Source of the DNA: Candidatus Gottesmanbacteria bacterium
GTDB lineage: Bacteria; Patescibacteria; Microgenomatia; 2-02-FULL-39-11
Direction: 5' to 3'
DNA: 64,000 nucleotides
Assembly: GCA_016186795.1 (NCBI GenBank)
Contig: JACPKY010000002.1
Location: 197,814 to 261,813, forward strand
The position numbers and the translations under genes were made by a program. Below, one piece after another: positions 42,780 to 51,288 of the stretch (position 1 is the stretch's first letter; the number at the start of each line of letters is the position of its first letter). The notes under the pieces are model-generated. The model was given only the letters and a program-made list of their open reading frames with translations, did no database searches and was not told the DNA's origin.

Positions 42780-42808
42780 TTGAAGACCTGTAGATATGTC
42801 TGTATAAT
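42780..42808 (+). promoter_or_regulatory. Promoter of tRNA-Lys
   Basis: TTGAAG (42780-42785), a 17-base spacer and TATAAT (42803-42808), 13 bases before the tRNA 5' end. This is the clearest sigma-70-type promoter for a stable RNA in the window. Confidence 0.75.
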
Positions 42809-42821
42809 AATCACATCTGCC

Positions 42822-42893
42822 GGGCCCGTAGCTCAATGGTAGAGCAGCAGCCTTTTAAGCTGTTGGTTGAGCGTTCGAGTCGCTCCGGGCTCA
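42822..42893 (+). tRNA. tRNA-Lys (anticodon UUU)
   Basis: A 72-base cloverleaf: acceptor GGGCCCG/CGGGCTC, D arm GCTC...GAGC, anticodon stem GCAGC/GCTGT with loop CTTTTAA (anticodon TTT), and T arm GAGCG-TTCGAGT-CGCTC. The discriminator is A and CCA is not encoded. A protein gene starts 20 bases downstream without a promoter of its own that I can see. Confidence 0.95.
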
Positions 42894-42913
42894 CATTCCA
42901 AGCGAATAACTTT

Positions 42914-43528
42914 ATGGTGATCGATACAAGCGAATCATGGAACCCCGTTCAGATGTTGGAATTTGCCGATGCACAAGTTCAGGAATCAATAAGAAACGCG
43001 GAACTGTTGGAATCGGAACATCACCCTTCAGAACCATATACATATCCTGAAGAAGATTTCCAGAGACAATTATCTCTACAGAGTAGATTAAGAAGACTTT
43101 GGCTTCCTATCAAGGCTCCATCTGATTTCGCCAATTTATTTGAAATCGCAAAAGCAACGCGAGTTTCCGAAAATGAGATTCTTGATCTAAATCAACTTCC
43201 TATTGGAACAAAAATATTTTTGCGTATCGCCGGTCATAGAACTTCCGGTTACTGTATCCAACTTGTGGAAACTCAAAATCCTAAAGTTCCAAGACTTATC
43301 CGCCTGAGTAATCTCGGTAAAGGGTATTATTATATTGCCCCGACGCAAAGTATTTTTTCTATTGATCCAGTAGATAACATTGCCTATCCTAACCATTTAA
43401 AAGTAGGCTCAGACGTCTCACTTCCACTTTTTCCCGATTCATTTACTCCTGGGAAAGTGCAAGTCGGATGGGGAGGAACAATCCAGACGCTAGTAATTAA
43501 ACCTCCACTTCAAACACAATCCCCCTAG
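42914..43528 (+). CDS. Unrecognised soluble protein downstream of tRNA-Lys
   Basis: The 204-residue protein has an acidic, helical N-terminal third and a C-terminal part rich in beta-prone segments (FLRIAGHRTSGYCIQLVET, GKGYYYIAPTQSIFSI). There is no signal peptide, membrane helix or known catalytic motif. I place the start at ATG 42914; a longer frame from 42836 would run through the tRNA. It may be co-transcribed with tRNA-Lys. Function unknown. Confidence 0.65.
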   Translation: MVIDTSESWNPVQMLEFADAQVQESIRNAELLESEHHPSEPYTYPEEDFQRQLSLQSRLRRLWLPIKAPSDFANLFEIAKATRVSENEILDLNQLPIGTKIFLRIAGHRTSGYCIQLVETQNPKVPRLIRLSNLGKGYYYIAPTQSIFSIDPVDNIAYPNHLKVGSDVSLPLFPDSFTPGKVQVGWGGTIQTLVIKPPLQTQSP

Positions 43529-43548
43529 CAGATCATATTCCATCTTTG

Positions 43549-43554
43549 TATACT
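43549..43554 (+). promoter_or_regulatory. Candidate -10 of the ABC-2 transporter operon
   Basis: TATACT ends 10 bases before the ATG at 43565; there is no ribosome-binding site between them. Confidence 0.4.
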
Positions 43555-43564
43555 ACTTCTTAAT

Positions 43565-44494
43565 ATGCGCGAATTTGTTCTTCAGGTTGAGCAACTGGTA
43601 AAAGACTATGGACGTTTCCGAGCGGTTGACAAAATCAGCTTTCAACTCGAAAGAGGGAAAGTTGTTGGGCTTCTTGGCCCAAATGGGGCTGGAAAAACGA
43701 CAACAATTCAGATGCTTCTCGGGGTAACGCTCGCAAACGGCGGAACTATCCACTACTTTGGACGTGATTTTTTTAAACATCGCCAGTACTGCCTATCTCG
43801 CTTAAACTACACGTCTGCATTCAATACACTTCTTGGAAAGATTACCGTCTATGAAAACCTACTCGTGTATGCTGGACTATACGAAGTGCAAAATCCCAAA
43901 AAGAGAATTTATGAGATAGCAAAATATTTTGAAGTAGAAGAACTATTTGGACAACTCTATCAAACACTTTCAACTGGACAAAAAACACGTGTCAATCTTA
44001 TAAAAGCACTTATCAATGACCCCGAAATTCTCTTGATGGATGAACCAACTGCATCGCTTGATCCTGATATAGCAGATAAAACTCTATCTCTTATTGAACA
44101 TCTTAAGGAAAAAAGGAATATCTCCATTCTCTATACGAGTCACGATATGAACGAGGTTACCCGGATATGTGATGAGGTGATATTTTTAGATCACGGCAAA
44201 ATTGTGGCATATGATACTCCCGTAAATCTCACAAAAAGAATTGAAACTACGACAGTGCTTTTAAAGTATGAAGGATCCTCTTCCGAGATTCATAAATATT
44301 TCCAGAAGAAAAAACAACCGTTCACATCCCCTTACCCGAGCAGCGTTTGCTTTACAGCGAAAGAGATTGCTATTCCTTCCCTTCTTTTTGGAATAACCAA
44401 AACTGAAATTAGAATCATTGATATTGAAATCCGAAAACCAACTCTCGAAGATGTCTTTTTGCAAATAGCAAGAGGAGGATCTCATGTCAATTAA
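43565..44494 (+). CDS. ABC-2 type transporter, ATP-binding protein
   Basis: The 309-residue protein has Walker A GLLGPNGAGKTTTIQML, a slightly altered signature TLSTGQKTRVNLIKAL, Walker B ILLMDEPTASLDPD and the H-loop YTSHDMNEV. A ~90-residue C-terminal extension is common in exporters of polysaccharides, lipids or drugs (NodI/DrrA/CcmA-like). Its 3' end overlaps the permease gene by 11 bases, so the two form one transporter. Confidence 0.9.
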   Translation: MREFVLQVEQLVKDYGRFRAVDKISFQLERGKVVGLLGPNGAGKTTTIQMLLGVTLANGGTIHYFGRDFFKHRQYCLSRLNYTSAFNTLLGKITVYENLLVYAGLYEVQNPKKRIYEIAKYFEVEELFGQLYQTLSTGQKTRVNLIKALINDPEILLMDEPTASLDPDIADKTLSLIEHLKEKRNISILYTSHDMNEVTRICDEVIFLDHGKIVAYDTPVNLTKRIETTTVLLKYEGSSSEIHKYFQKKKQPFTSPYPSSVCFTAKEIAIPSLLFGITKTEIRIIDIEIRKPTLEDVFLQIARGGSHVN

Positions 44495-45272
44495 GCGTAT
44501 ACAGGCTCTTTTAGCGCAAGAATACTTTGTGACAATTCATTCGCTGGAGACATTTTTCGATATTTTTGTTTTCTCCTTTATTACACTTTTCTTATATGGC
44601 TTTTTCTCCCTCTATCTTATAGGGAATGAAAACATGCGTGCCGCACAGTATCTTCTTCTTGGTATGCTCTTTTGGGAAATTGTGCGTGTGGGACAATACT
44701 CCGTTTCGGTTGCAAGTATGTGGAATATTTGGTTTCGAAACCTTACTCATTTATTTGTAAGTCCTGTTTCAACTTTGGAATATTTCACTGCTCATTCCCT
44801 GTCAGGAGTTGTCAAAGCGTTTTCCGTTTTCATTATTGATGCTATCATTACGCTTGTTTTTTTCCATTTTTCAGTTTTTGAGATGGATATCGGTTTCTTA
44901 TTCCTTGCATTTGTAAACCTTGCCGTTTTTTCAATATCTACAGGTATCGTCATCGTCGGACTTATTTTTCGCTTTGGTACTCGAATCCAATCCTTTGCCT
45001 GGGGTTTAGTTCCAATTCTTCAACCACTCACGGCAGCCTTTTTTCCAGTGAGCGTTCTTCCGCAACCTCTTCAATATTTTGCCTATCTTTTCCCTACGAC
45101 GTATATTTTTGAGGCATCACGTCTTCATCTTGATACTCATCTATACGATTGGCAAGCTCTCTTTGTTGCAGTTATTTTAAATATTCTCTATTTAATTGGT
45201 TCAGTGCTATTTTTTCAATGGTTTTACACTATTTCTCGCAATACTGGCCAATTTGCGAGAAATGAAGCTTAG
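44484..45272 (+). CDS. ABC-2 type transporter, permease protein
   Basis: The 262-residue protein has six hydrophobic helices and the ABC-2 permease ending with a conserved Pro-rich turn (VPILQPLTAAFFPVSVLPQPLQYFAYLFPTT split over two lines of the membrane). The pattern LFWEIVRVGQYSVSV before helix 3 is also usual. A strong ribosome-binding site (GAGGAGG) precedes the ATG within the ATPase gene. Its TAG stop overlaps the convergent guaB stop by 4 bases. The substrate is unknown. Confidence 0.85.
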   Translation: MSIKRIQALLAQEYFVTIHSLETFFDIFVFSFITLFLYGFFSLYLIGNENMRAAQYLLLGMLFWEIVRVGQYSVSVASMWNIWFRNLTHLFVSPVSTLEYFTAHSLSGVVKAFSVFIIDAIITLVFFHFSVFEMDIGFLFLAFVNLAVFSISTGIVIVGLIFRFGTRIQSFAWGLVPILQPLTAAFFPVSVLPQPLQYFAYLFPTTYIFEASRLHLDTHLYDWQALFVAVILNILYLIGSVLFFQWFYTISRNTGQFARNEA

Positions 45273-46705
45273 TCGATAAGCTTCACATTATGAGACTTAC
45301 TCTCTCGAAATCCGGCTTCGGTGATCCGGACAAAAAAGGCATTTTTGTGAAGATCAGATATTGTCTTCGCGTTCATATAGCTCATCCCAGATCGAAGCGC
45401 ACCAAGAAGCTGGTATAAAACATCTGCAACTTTCCCTTTGTAGGGAACCAGCGCTTCAACGCCTTCGGCAACGACAGTATTGAGATTTTGAATATCCAAT
45501 TCCTTTGCCGCCATCTTCCGATCGGCAACAGCAAGAAATGATGCAGCTCCCCGATGAGCCTTGTATTTCATCCCGTCTCGCAAAATAATTCCCCCTGGTG
45601 ATTCATCGGTACCTGCAAACCATCCCGCAAGCATACATGATGATGCCCCAGCGGCAAGTGCTTTCGTTATATCGCCCGGGAAATTTGTTCCCCCATCCGC
45701 AATAATAGGTACTTTATATCGTTTACCAATCCGGCTACACTCATATACAGCAGTAAATTGAGGGACACCAATCCCGGCAACAACGCGTGTTGTACAAAGC
45801 CCTCCAGGACCAACTCCTACTTTTACCGCATCGACGCCGAGTTGAATAAGATCTCGTGTACCTTCCGGAGTTGCTACGTTTCCTCCAATAATGTCGATCT
45901 CTTTAAACTTTCTTCTCACTTTTCCGACAGCTTTTAGCGCAACTTCATTATGACCATGGGCAACATCAATAACAAGTACATCAACTCCTGCTTCAACCAA
46001 CGCATGAGCACGTTCCATAAAATCGCCAACGACTCCAATTGCTGCTCCAACTCGAAGCCTCCCGTACGAATCCTTTGTAGAGTTGGAAAAATTTGTGAAA
46101 TGCACAAGACTTCGTGAAGTGATAAGACCCTTCAGTCTCTTTTTACTATCAATGAGCGGTAATTTTTCTATGTGATGCTTCACGAGAAAATCACGAGCTT
46201 CGTGAATCTTTACTGTTGGTTTGGCGTAAATGAGACGCGAAAACGGTGTCATTGTGCTTCTTACACTCTCGGTATCTGGCTTAAAAAGCATATCCCGCCT
46301 TGTAATAATTCCAAGAACAGTTTCATTTTCATCAACAATAATAAAACTATCAACGCTATTTATCCGTGCTTGTTCTTTTGCCTGACCAATTGTGGCAATC
46401 GGAGAAAGTGTATATGGTTTGTACACGATAAATCCTTCATGACGCTTCACTCTTTTTACTTCTGCAACCTGTTTTTCAACCGTATTAAAACGGTGAATAA
46501 TCCCTATTCCGCCTGCGTGAGCAAGTCCAATCGCCATAGCACTTTCAGTAACCGTATCCATGTTGGCAGATATGAAAGGAATACTTAACTTGATATTTCT
46601 TGATAGGTACGTCTTTGTATTAACATTTCCACGGTGTGCAATATTCGAGCGACGTGGAACCAGAAGAACATCATCATAGGTTAGAGAAAGATCAAAATTT
46701 TTCAT
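45269..46705 (-). CDS. guaB: Inosine-5'-monophosphate dehydrogenase
   Basis: GuaB oxidises IMP to XMP with NAD, the first step to GMP. The 478-residue protein has the IMPDH barrel (LTYDDVLLVPRRSNI, FISANMDTVTESAMAIG), two CBS domains around residues 95-215 (GIITRRDML), the catalytic Cys loop GVGPGGLCTTRVVAGIG (GSICITR in many homologues), IADGGTNFPGDITKALAAGA, and the flap HRGAAS. The CBS domains separate it from GMP reductase. Its ATG overlaps the purA stop (ATGA). Confidence 0.93.
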   Translation of the reverse strand: MKNFDLSLTYDDVLLVPRRSNIAHRGNVNTKTYLSRNIKLSIPFISANMDTVTESAMAIGLAHAGGIGIIHRFNTVEKQVAEVKRVKRHEGFIVYKPYTLSPIATIGQAKEQARINSVDSFIIVDENETVLGIITRRDMLFKPDTESVRSTMTPFSRLIYAKPTVKIHEARDFLVKHHIEKLPLIDSKKRLKGLITSRSLVHFTNFSNSTKDSYGRLRVGAAIGVVGDFMERAHALVEAGVDVLVIDVAHGHNEVALKAVGKVRRKFKEIDIIGGNVATPEGTRDLIQLGVDAVKVGVGPGGLCTTRVVAGIGVPQFTAVYECSRIGKRYKVPIIADGGTNFPGDITKALAAGASSCMLAGWFAGTDESPGGIILRDGMKYKAHRGAASFLAVADRKMAAKELDIQNLNTVVAEGVEALVPYKGKVADVLYQLLGALRSGMSYMNAKTISDLHKNAFFVRITEAGFRESKSHNVKLID

Positions 46706-47967
46706 ACGGAAATCAAGGCACTCCTTTCAGGGCCAACGGAAATAAATCGAATAGGAATCCCCATAAGTGACTCAAAGGTCTTTATGTATTTTTTACAATT
46801 TTCTGGTAAATCGTGAAATCGTCGAATATTCGCTATATCTTGGGTCCAACCGGAAAGTGTACGATAGTGCGGTTGCAATTTCGATACATCCGAAAGAAGT
46901 GAAGGAAAGTGACTTACTTTTTTTCCATTTAAAAAATGATGAGTAGCAATCTTTAAGGTTTTAAGTCCAGTCAGAACATCGAGCTTGGTTACCACAAGAT
47001 ACTCAAAACCGTTTAGCTCGTTTGCTAGTTTCAACATCGGAATATCCAACCATCCACATCTTCTCCTTCTTTTGGAAACAGTACCAAACTCGACTCCTTT
47101 ATCACCTATTTGAATTCCTGTCTCATCAAATAATTCAGTGGGGAAAGGTCCTCCTCCTACCCTGGTAGTATAGGCTTTTACGATGCCATAAACCATCAAA
47201 TTTTGGGGAGGAAAACCGACAAAACTGAATACTGAGCCTGAAATAGTATTAACAGCAGTGGTGTAAGGGTAGGTGCCAAAGTTGGCATCAAGAAAAGTAC
47301 CATGAGCTCCTTCAAAAAGGATCTTTTTTTTATTTATATTTTTGGCAACTATTGAGCTGACATCTCCTTTGTATCTAGATAATCTACTGGCATATTTTTT
47401 ATATTCTTGATAAATATCTGGGGCGGTCATTTTCACTTTGTAGCCGAAGACTGCTTCGATTCTTTTCTTCTTTTGTGGGAATATGGCAAATAATTTTTCT
47501 TTAAATAATTTGGGATTTATGAAATCTTCAAATCTGATGCCTTCTCTATTGTTTCTATCTTCATAACAATAGCCAATACCTAATTTGAGACTTCCGACTT
47601 TTTGGGCTCCTTTTGCTTCTTCTGTTGCTGCATCTAATAGCTGGTGATAAGGCATGACTATATTGACTCTAGGATCGATAGTAAGATTGGGAGGATTTCC
47701 TCTTTTGGTAAAATGCTCTATCTCAGCAAGTAATATTTTGGGGTTAATTACTACTCCTTGAGCAATCAGCAGTTTCTTTTTCCAGAGTACACCTGATGGT
47801 AGTAGGGATAGAGGAAATTTTTCCCCTTTATAAACCACTGTATGCCCTGCGTTATTACCTCCGTTAAATCGTACAATATAATCTGCGCCTTTTGCTAGAT
47901 AATCGACGATTTTTCCTTTTCCTTCATCTCCCCATTGTGCTCCGATAATAATCTTAGGTAATAGCAT
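46702..47967 (-). CDS. purA: Adenylosuccinate synthetase
   Basis: PurA joins IMP and aspartate using GTP, the first step to AMP. The 421-residue protein has IIIGAQWGDEGKGKIVD, RFNGGNNAGHTVV, SLLPSGVL, EGAHGTFLDANFGTYPYTTA, TRVGGGPFPTEL, GTVSKRRRRCGWLD and ATTHHF-like switch elements. The start is ATG 47967; an upstream reading to 48051 overlaps the preceding gene and lacks homology. The 5' half appears more AT-rich than the 3' half. Confidence 0.94.
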   Translation of the reverse strand: MLLPKIIIGAQWGDEGKGKIVDYLAKGADYIVRFNGGNNAGHTVVYKGEKFPLSLLPSGVLWKKKLLIAQGVVINPKILLAEIEHFTKRGNPPNLTIDPRVNIVMPYHQLLDAATEEAKGAQKVGSLKLGIGYCYEDRNNREGIRFEDFINPKLFKEKLFAIFPQKKKRIEAVFGYKVKMTAPDIYQEYKKYASRLSRYKGDVSSIVAKNINKKKILFEGAHGTFLDANFGTYPYTTAVNTISGSVFSFVGFPPQNLMVYGIVKAYTTRVGGGPFPTELFDETGIQIGDKGVEFGTVSKRRRRCGWLDIPMLKLANELNGFEYLVVTKLDVLTGLKTLKIATHHFLNGKKVSHFPSLLSDVSKLQPHYRTLSGWTQDIANIRRFHDLPENCKKYIKTFESLMGIPIRFISVGPERSALISV

Positions 47968-47980
47968 ATAAATTTCTTTT

Positions 47981-48793
47981 TTATACTTTCTTTTGTAGTA
48001 AATTCGTTCCAAAAACAACTTGGTTATAAATTGCAGCATGTGGCGCTGCAATTTTAACTAGTGCCGGATTTTGTGTTCTCGTAAATTCATCTCTAGCAAA
48101 TTTTAGAACTGCAAGTGTGGATTGGCGTTCTGTTATCGGAACTCTTTTGGCGGCACGATCGCTTCCTACCCTGCATGTAAATTCTGGACCATTTTTCATC
48201 TCGTCGACATGTCCCCCCTCATGCAAGGCCGCAGCAATAGCAAAATACGGCTGCCCTCTTATCATATCCTCATTAATAATGATATTACTCTTTAAGTTTG
48301 AGTCTCTTTTAACAACTGCAATTTTTTTCCCTTTAATAGACCCCACCTCAGGAGTCGTACTTGGAATTAGAGTGGCACCTTTATTTGCTGGAAGTGCATT
48401 GTCTATTTCTATTCTATTGCTATCTTTGGTAACTAATTTAGCTCGTCCTGAAGCTCCTGCTTTTGCGGTGAAAATACGTATACCTTCTTTTTCTAACACA
48501 CTATTTAGCTCAGATAGGATATTAAGAGCTTCATCAAATGTTAATTCGTTGCCTTTTTCTTGAAGAGCAGATTCAACTACTTTTAGCATTCCTAAATGAT
48601 CGGTATATTTTTTACAAGCATTTATCCATAAATCTCTTCCATAAATATCTGCTGCAGATTCAGCCATATATGCTAAGGGAGGAATTTCTCCTTCTCCGTA
48701 TTGAATCGTTGCTCCTCTTGCAGTTTCTTCTACATCATGTGCAAATTGTTGAATTAATTGCTCTTTATCAATTTCTATTTTTGCATCTAACAT
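47981..48793 (-). CDS. Unrecognised protein with a HEGGH zinc-protease-like motif
   Basis: The 270-residue protein has no signal peptide or membrane helix. The segment FAIAAALHEGGHVDEM (near residue 192) fits the zincin HExxH motif in a helix. The downstream helix AVLKFARDEFTRTQ contains Glu residues that could be the third ligand. The N-terminal half is helical and acidic. It is embedded between purB (8 bases upstream) and purA (13 bases downstream), so it is co-transcribed with purine genes. I do not recognise the family; a peptidase is an inference from the motif only. Confidence 0.65.
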   Translation of the reverse strand: MLDAKIEIDKEQLIQQFAHDVEETARGATIQYGEGEIPPLAYMAESAADIYGRDLWINACKKYTDHLGMLKVVESALQEKGNELTFDEALNILSELNSVLEKEGIRIFTAKAGASGRAKLVTKDSNRIEIDNALPANKGATLIPSTTPEVGSIKGKKIAVVKRDSNLKSNIIINEDMIRGQPYFAIAAALHEGGHVDEMKNGPEFTCRVGSDRAAKRVPITERQSTLAVLKFARDEFTRTQNPALVKIAAPHAAIYNQVVFGTNLLQKKV

Positions 48794-48801
48794 ATATTTT
48801 G

Positions 48802-50181
48802 TTATTCTTGAATTGCTATTTCTGCTAATTCTCGGGCTAATCCAGAATAGTTGGATAAATCTTTTATTTTAAGCTTTTCTTTATCGCTTTTTTCCAATGG
48901 TAAACTATCAATTATTTTATATAACTGCTCTTTTGATAATGTTCTTCCTCTTGTTTTCTCCTTTAATAATTCATATGCATTTTTTAAACCTTTCATTCTC
49001 AAATATGTCTGTATACCTTCAGAAAATATTTCCCAATGTTTATCTAGATCTTCTTTCATTTTCGATGGATTGGGCTTAATACGTTTTAGACCAGATAATA
49101 AGCTATCGTAGGCCAGAAGACTAAAACCAAAAGCTAAGCCAAAATCTCTTTTGACCGTGCTATCAGATAGATCTCTTTGTAATCTAGAGTAAGATAATTT
49201 CCTAGAGAAAAATTCAAAAAGAGAGTTAGCTATACCGAGATTTCCCTCGGCATTTTCAAAAGTGATGGGATTGATTTTGTGAGACATGGTGGATGATCCT
49301 ACTTCCGCTTCTTTTTTCTTTTGGAGAAAATATTCAAAAGATATATACCACCAAATATCTTGGGAGAAACCCAATAATATATTATTTATTCTCCTTAGGG
49401 CATCAAATAAATTGATCCATGAATCATATGGCAAAATCTGGGTAGTAATGAGATTGGGAGTAAGTTTTAAAGAAGAAATAAATTCGCTGCTGAATTTTAG
49501 CCAATCATATTTGGGGTCTATAAAATATAGAGCATTGAAATTACCTACAGCACCTGTTAATTTGGCTTCTATCTGGATCCTTGCCAGATTTTCTTTTTCT
49601 TTTTTGAGTCTCTGATAATAAACCGCTAATTCTTTACCCAGAGTTGTTGGTAGCGCCGGTTGACCATGAGTTCTCCCAAGCATAACCATTGTTTGAGTTT
49701 CGACAATAAGGGTCTTCAGACGTACTAAAACATTTGAAAGAGAGGGAAGATATACATCTTTCCGAAAATCTGAAATCATGAGGGCATACGCTGGTATATT
49801 AATGTCGTAGGATGTGAGTCCAATGTGAATGAAAGGAATAAGATCGGTAAGCGACCCATTTTTGCATTTTTGTTGGATGTAATACTCTATTGCTTTCACG
49901 TCATGATTGGTCTTTTTCTCAAATTCCTTGACAGTATGTCCATCATTTAAGTCAAACTGCTTCCATAGCTTGTCCAACAACTTTTTTTCGCCGTTTGTTA
50001 AGGATCGAACAATTCCAATTGAAGAGAGAAATTGAAGATATGAAACTTCGATACGAATTCTATATCGCATGAGAGCGAACTCGGAAAAATATTCTGCAAC
50101 GGACTTCACTTTATCCCAATTTCTGCCATCCAGAAGAGAAATAGCAGTTAGTTGATCTTTTATGTCTTTCACATAAGTCAT
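48802..50181 (-). CDS. purB: Adenylosuccinate lyase (E. coli-type)
   Basis: PurB splits SAICAR to AICAR and adenylosuccinate to AMP, releasing fumarate. The 459-residue protein has SLLDGRNWDKVKS at the N-terminus, IPFIHIGLTSYDINIPAYAL, MLGRTHGQPALPTTLGKE with the catalytic His, and the fumarase-superfamily signature GSSTMSHKINPITFENAEGN. The long N-terminal part and this signature match the ~456-residue E. coli form rather than the ~430-residue Bacillus form. Its start overlaps the stop of the purP-like gene (TAATG). Confidence 0.94.
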   Translation of the reverse strand: MTYVKDIKDQLTAISLLDGRNWDKVKSVAEYFSEFALMRYRIRIEVSYLQFLSSIGIVRSLTNGEKKLLDKLWKQFDLNDGHTVKEFEKKTNHDVKAIEYYIQQKCKNGSLTDLIPFIHIGLTSYDINIPAYALMISDFRKDVYLPSLSNVLVRLKTLIVETQTMVMLGRTHGQPALPTTLGKELAVYYQRLKKEKENLARIQIEAKLTGAVGNFNALYFIDPKYDWLKFSSEFISSLKLTPNLITTQILPYDSWINLFDALRRINNILLGFSQDIWWYISFEYFLQKKKEAEVGSSTMSHKINPITFENAEGNLGIANSLFEFFSRKLSYSRLQRDLSDSTVKRDFGLAFGFSLLAYDSLLSGLKRIKPNPSKMKEDLDKHWEIFSEGIQTYLRMKGLKNAYELLKEKTRGRTLSKEQLYKIIDSLPLEKSDKEKLKIKDLSNYSGLARELAEIAIQE

Positions 50182-51251
50182 TAAGTAGTGATTAGTTGTA
50201 ATTGACCAAATTTCTGAGCATTTCTTATCTCTAAGGCAATTCTTTCGCCAAAACTGACTGGTCTATCATACAAGTAATGACTATATGGTGTAAATATGGT
50301 TCCTGGAGACCCTGGAATACGAAGAGAAATATCAAAAACGACTATTTTCTCTTTGGGAGGTCCGGGGAGAATTGCAGTTTGTAGGGCAAATGGACCAATA
50401 ATACCTGGTGGAACAATTTTTTTGGTGGATTTAACTAATTTTTCTGCCAATGCAAAAGCTTCTTCTAATAAGGATTCTTTGACTGTGACTGCAAAATGGC
50501 CGGATTCTATATAAGTTGGATATAAGATGTGTTCAATCTCTATTTGTTGTTTAGCTGGAATTCGTAGTAGTCCATCGATATTGGTTTGTCGTCTACTATC
50601 TGTACCCAATAATTCTAATTTATCCCTAAGTGGCGAATAAAAGAAATTGAAGTTGACTTGTGTTCCAATTAAATATTCTTCTATAACTGCTGTTGATAAA
50701 TCTTCTCTTTTTATTTTTTTATCTCTTATGAGTTCCCCTGATCGAATAAGATATTCCTGATAATTGCTGGCGAAAAAGAATGCCCGTTCATAACCACGTG
50801 TGGCTTCACTGACTTTCACCAAAACCAACCTATCTATACTTCTGGGATCTGTAAAACGCTTGGGATAAGTAATACTTGCATTGTTCATGAGATCATATTG
50901 ATTTTTATTTCCTTCTCTCTCTTCGTATCTGAGGAGAAATTTATTTCCGAATATGGGTACTTTGAAATGCTTTTCCAGTTTTTCTAAATCACAATAAACT
51001 TGACAATAACGGTGGGGTATAAATATAGAATTTTTCTCTAATAATTGATTTTTAATCGTTTTATCAGTTAGTTCTTTAAAGTGATCGACTAATAAAATTT
51101 CGTCAACAATATGATCGTAATATTTCTGATAAGTCTTTTCTCTTCCTTTTTGAGCAATAATCAATGTATTGAAATGAAACTTTTTAGCTCCTGAGGCGAT
51201 TTCCAAGGCAGAATGCCCACCCAATGTAGCAATTGTTATTTTGTTATTCAT
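50181..51251 (-). CDS. PurP-like ATP-grasp ligase (divergent paralogue)
   Basis: The 356-residue protein has the PurP domain order (N-terminal TIATLGGHSALEI, ATP-grasp core, C-terminal GPFALQTAIL...VVFDISLRIPGSPGTIFTPYSHYLY). It differs from the neighbouring canonical copy at the nucleotide- and substrate-contact loops: IPHRYCQ instead of IPHGSFV, RGYERAFFFA instead of GGSGYFVA, and RIPGSPGT instead of RIVAGTN. I recall archaea having such a second PurP group with no proven activity. It may ligate a different substrate or form a complex with PurP. An inverted repeat and an AGGA ribosome-binding site precede it. Confidence 0.82.
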   Translation of the reverse strand: MNNKITIATLGGHSALEIASGAKKFHFNTLIIAQKGREKTYQKYYDHIVDEILLVDHFKELTDKTIKNQLLEKNSIFIPHRYCQVYCDLEKLEKHFKVPIFGNKFLLRYEEREGNKNQYDLMNNASITYPKRFTDPRSIDRLVLVKVSEATRGYERAFFFASNYQEYLIRSGELIRDKKIKREDLSTAVIEEYLIGTQVNFNFFYSPLRDKLELLGTDSRRQTNIDGLLRIPAKQQIEIEHILYPTYIESGHFAVTVKESLLEEAFALAEKLVKSTKKIVPPGIIGPFALQTAILPGPPKEKIVVFDISLRIPGSPGTIFTPYSHYLYDRPVSFGERIALEIRNAQKFGQLQLITT

Positions 51252-51262
51252 ACGTTCTTCCT

Positions 51263-51279
51263 ACCAGGTTGAACCTGGT
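51263..51279 (-). repeat. Hairpin between the two purP genes
   Basis: ACCAGG-N5-CCTGGT forms a 6-bp stem in the 37-base gap between the two ATP-grasp genes. It ends just before the ribosome-binding site of the downstream copy. There is no T-run in the direction of transcription, so it is more likely an mRNA processing or stability element than a terminator. Confidence 0.35.
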
Positions 51280-51288
51280 TTTGCCCGA

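Noticed and set aside
42836..42913. Upstream extension of the unknown protein gene through tRNA-Lys
   Set aside because: It would translate the tRNA itself. The ATG at 42914, just after the tRNA, is the sensible start.
51263..51279. Terminator between the two purP genes
   Set aside because: The hairpin has no T-run in the direction of transcription, and the downstream gene has its own ribosome-binding site but no promoter.
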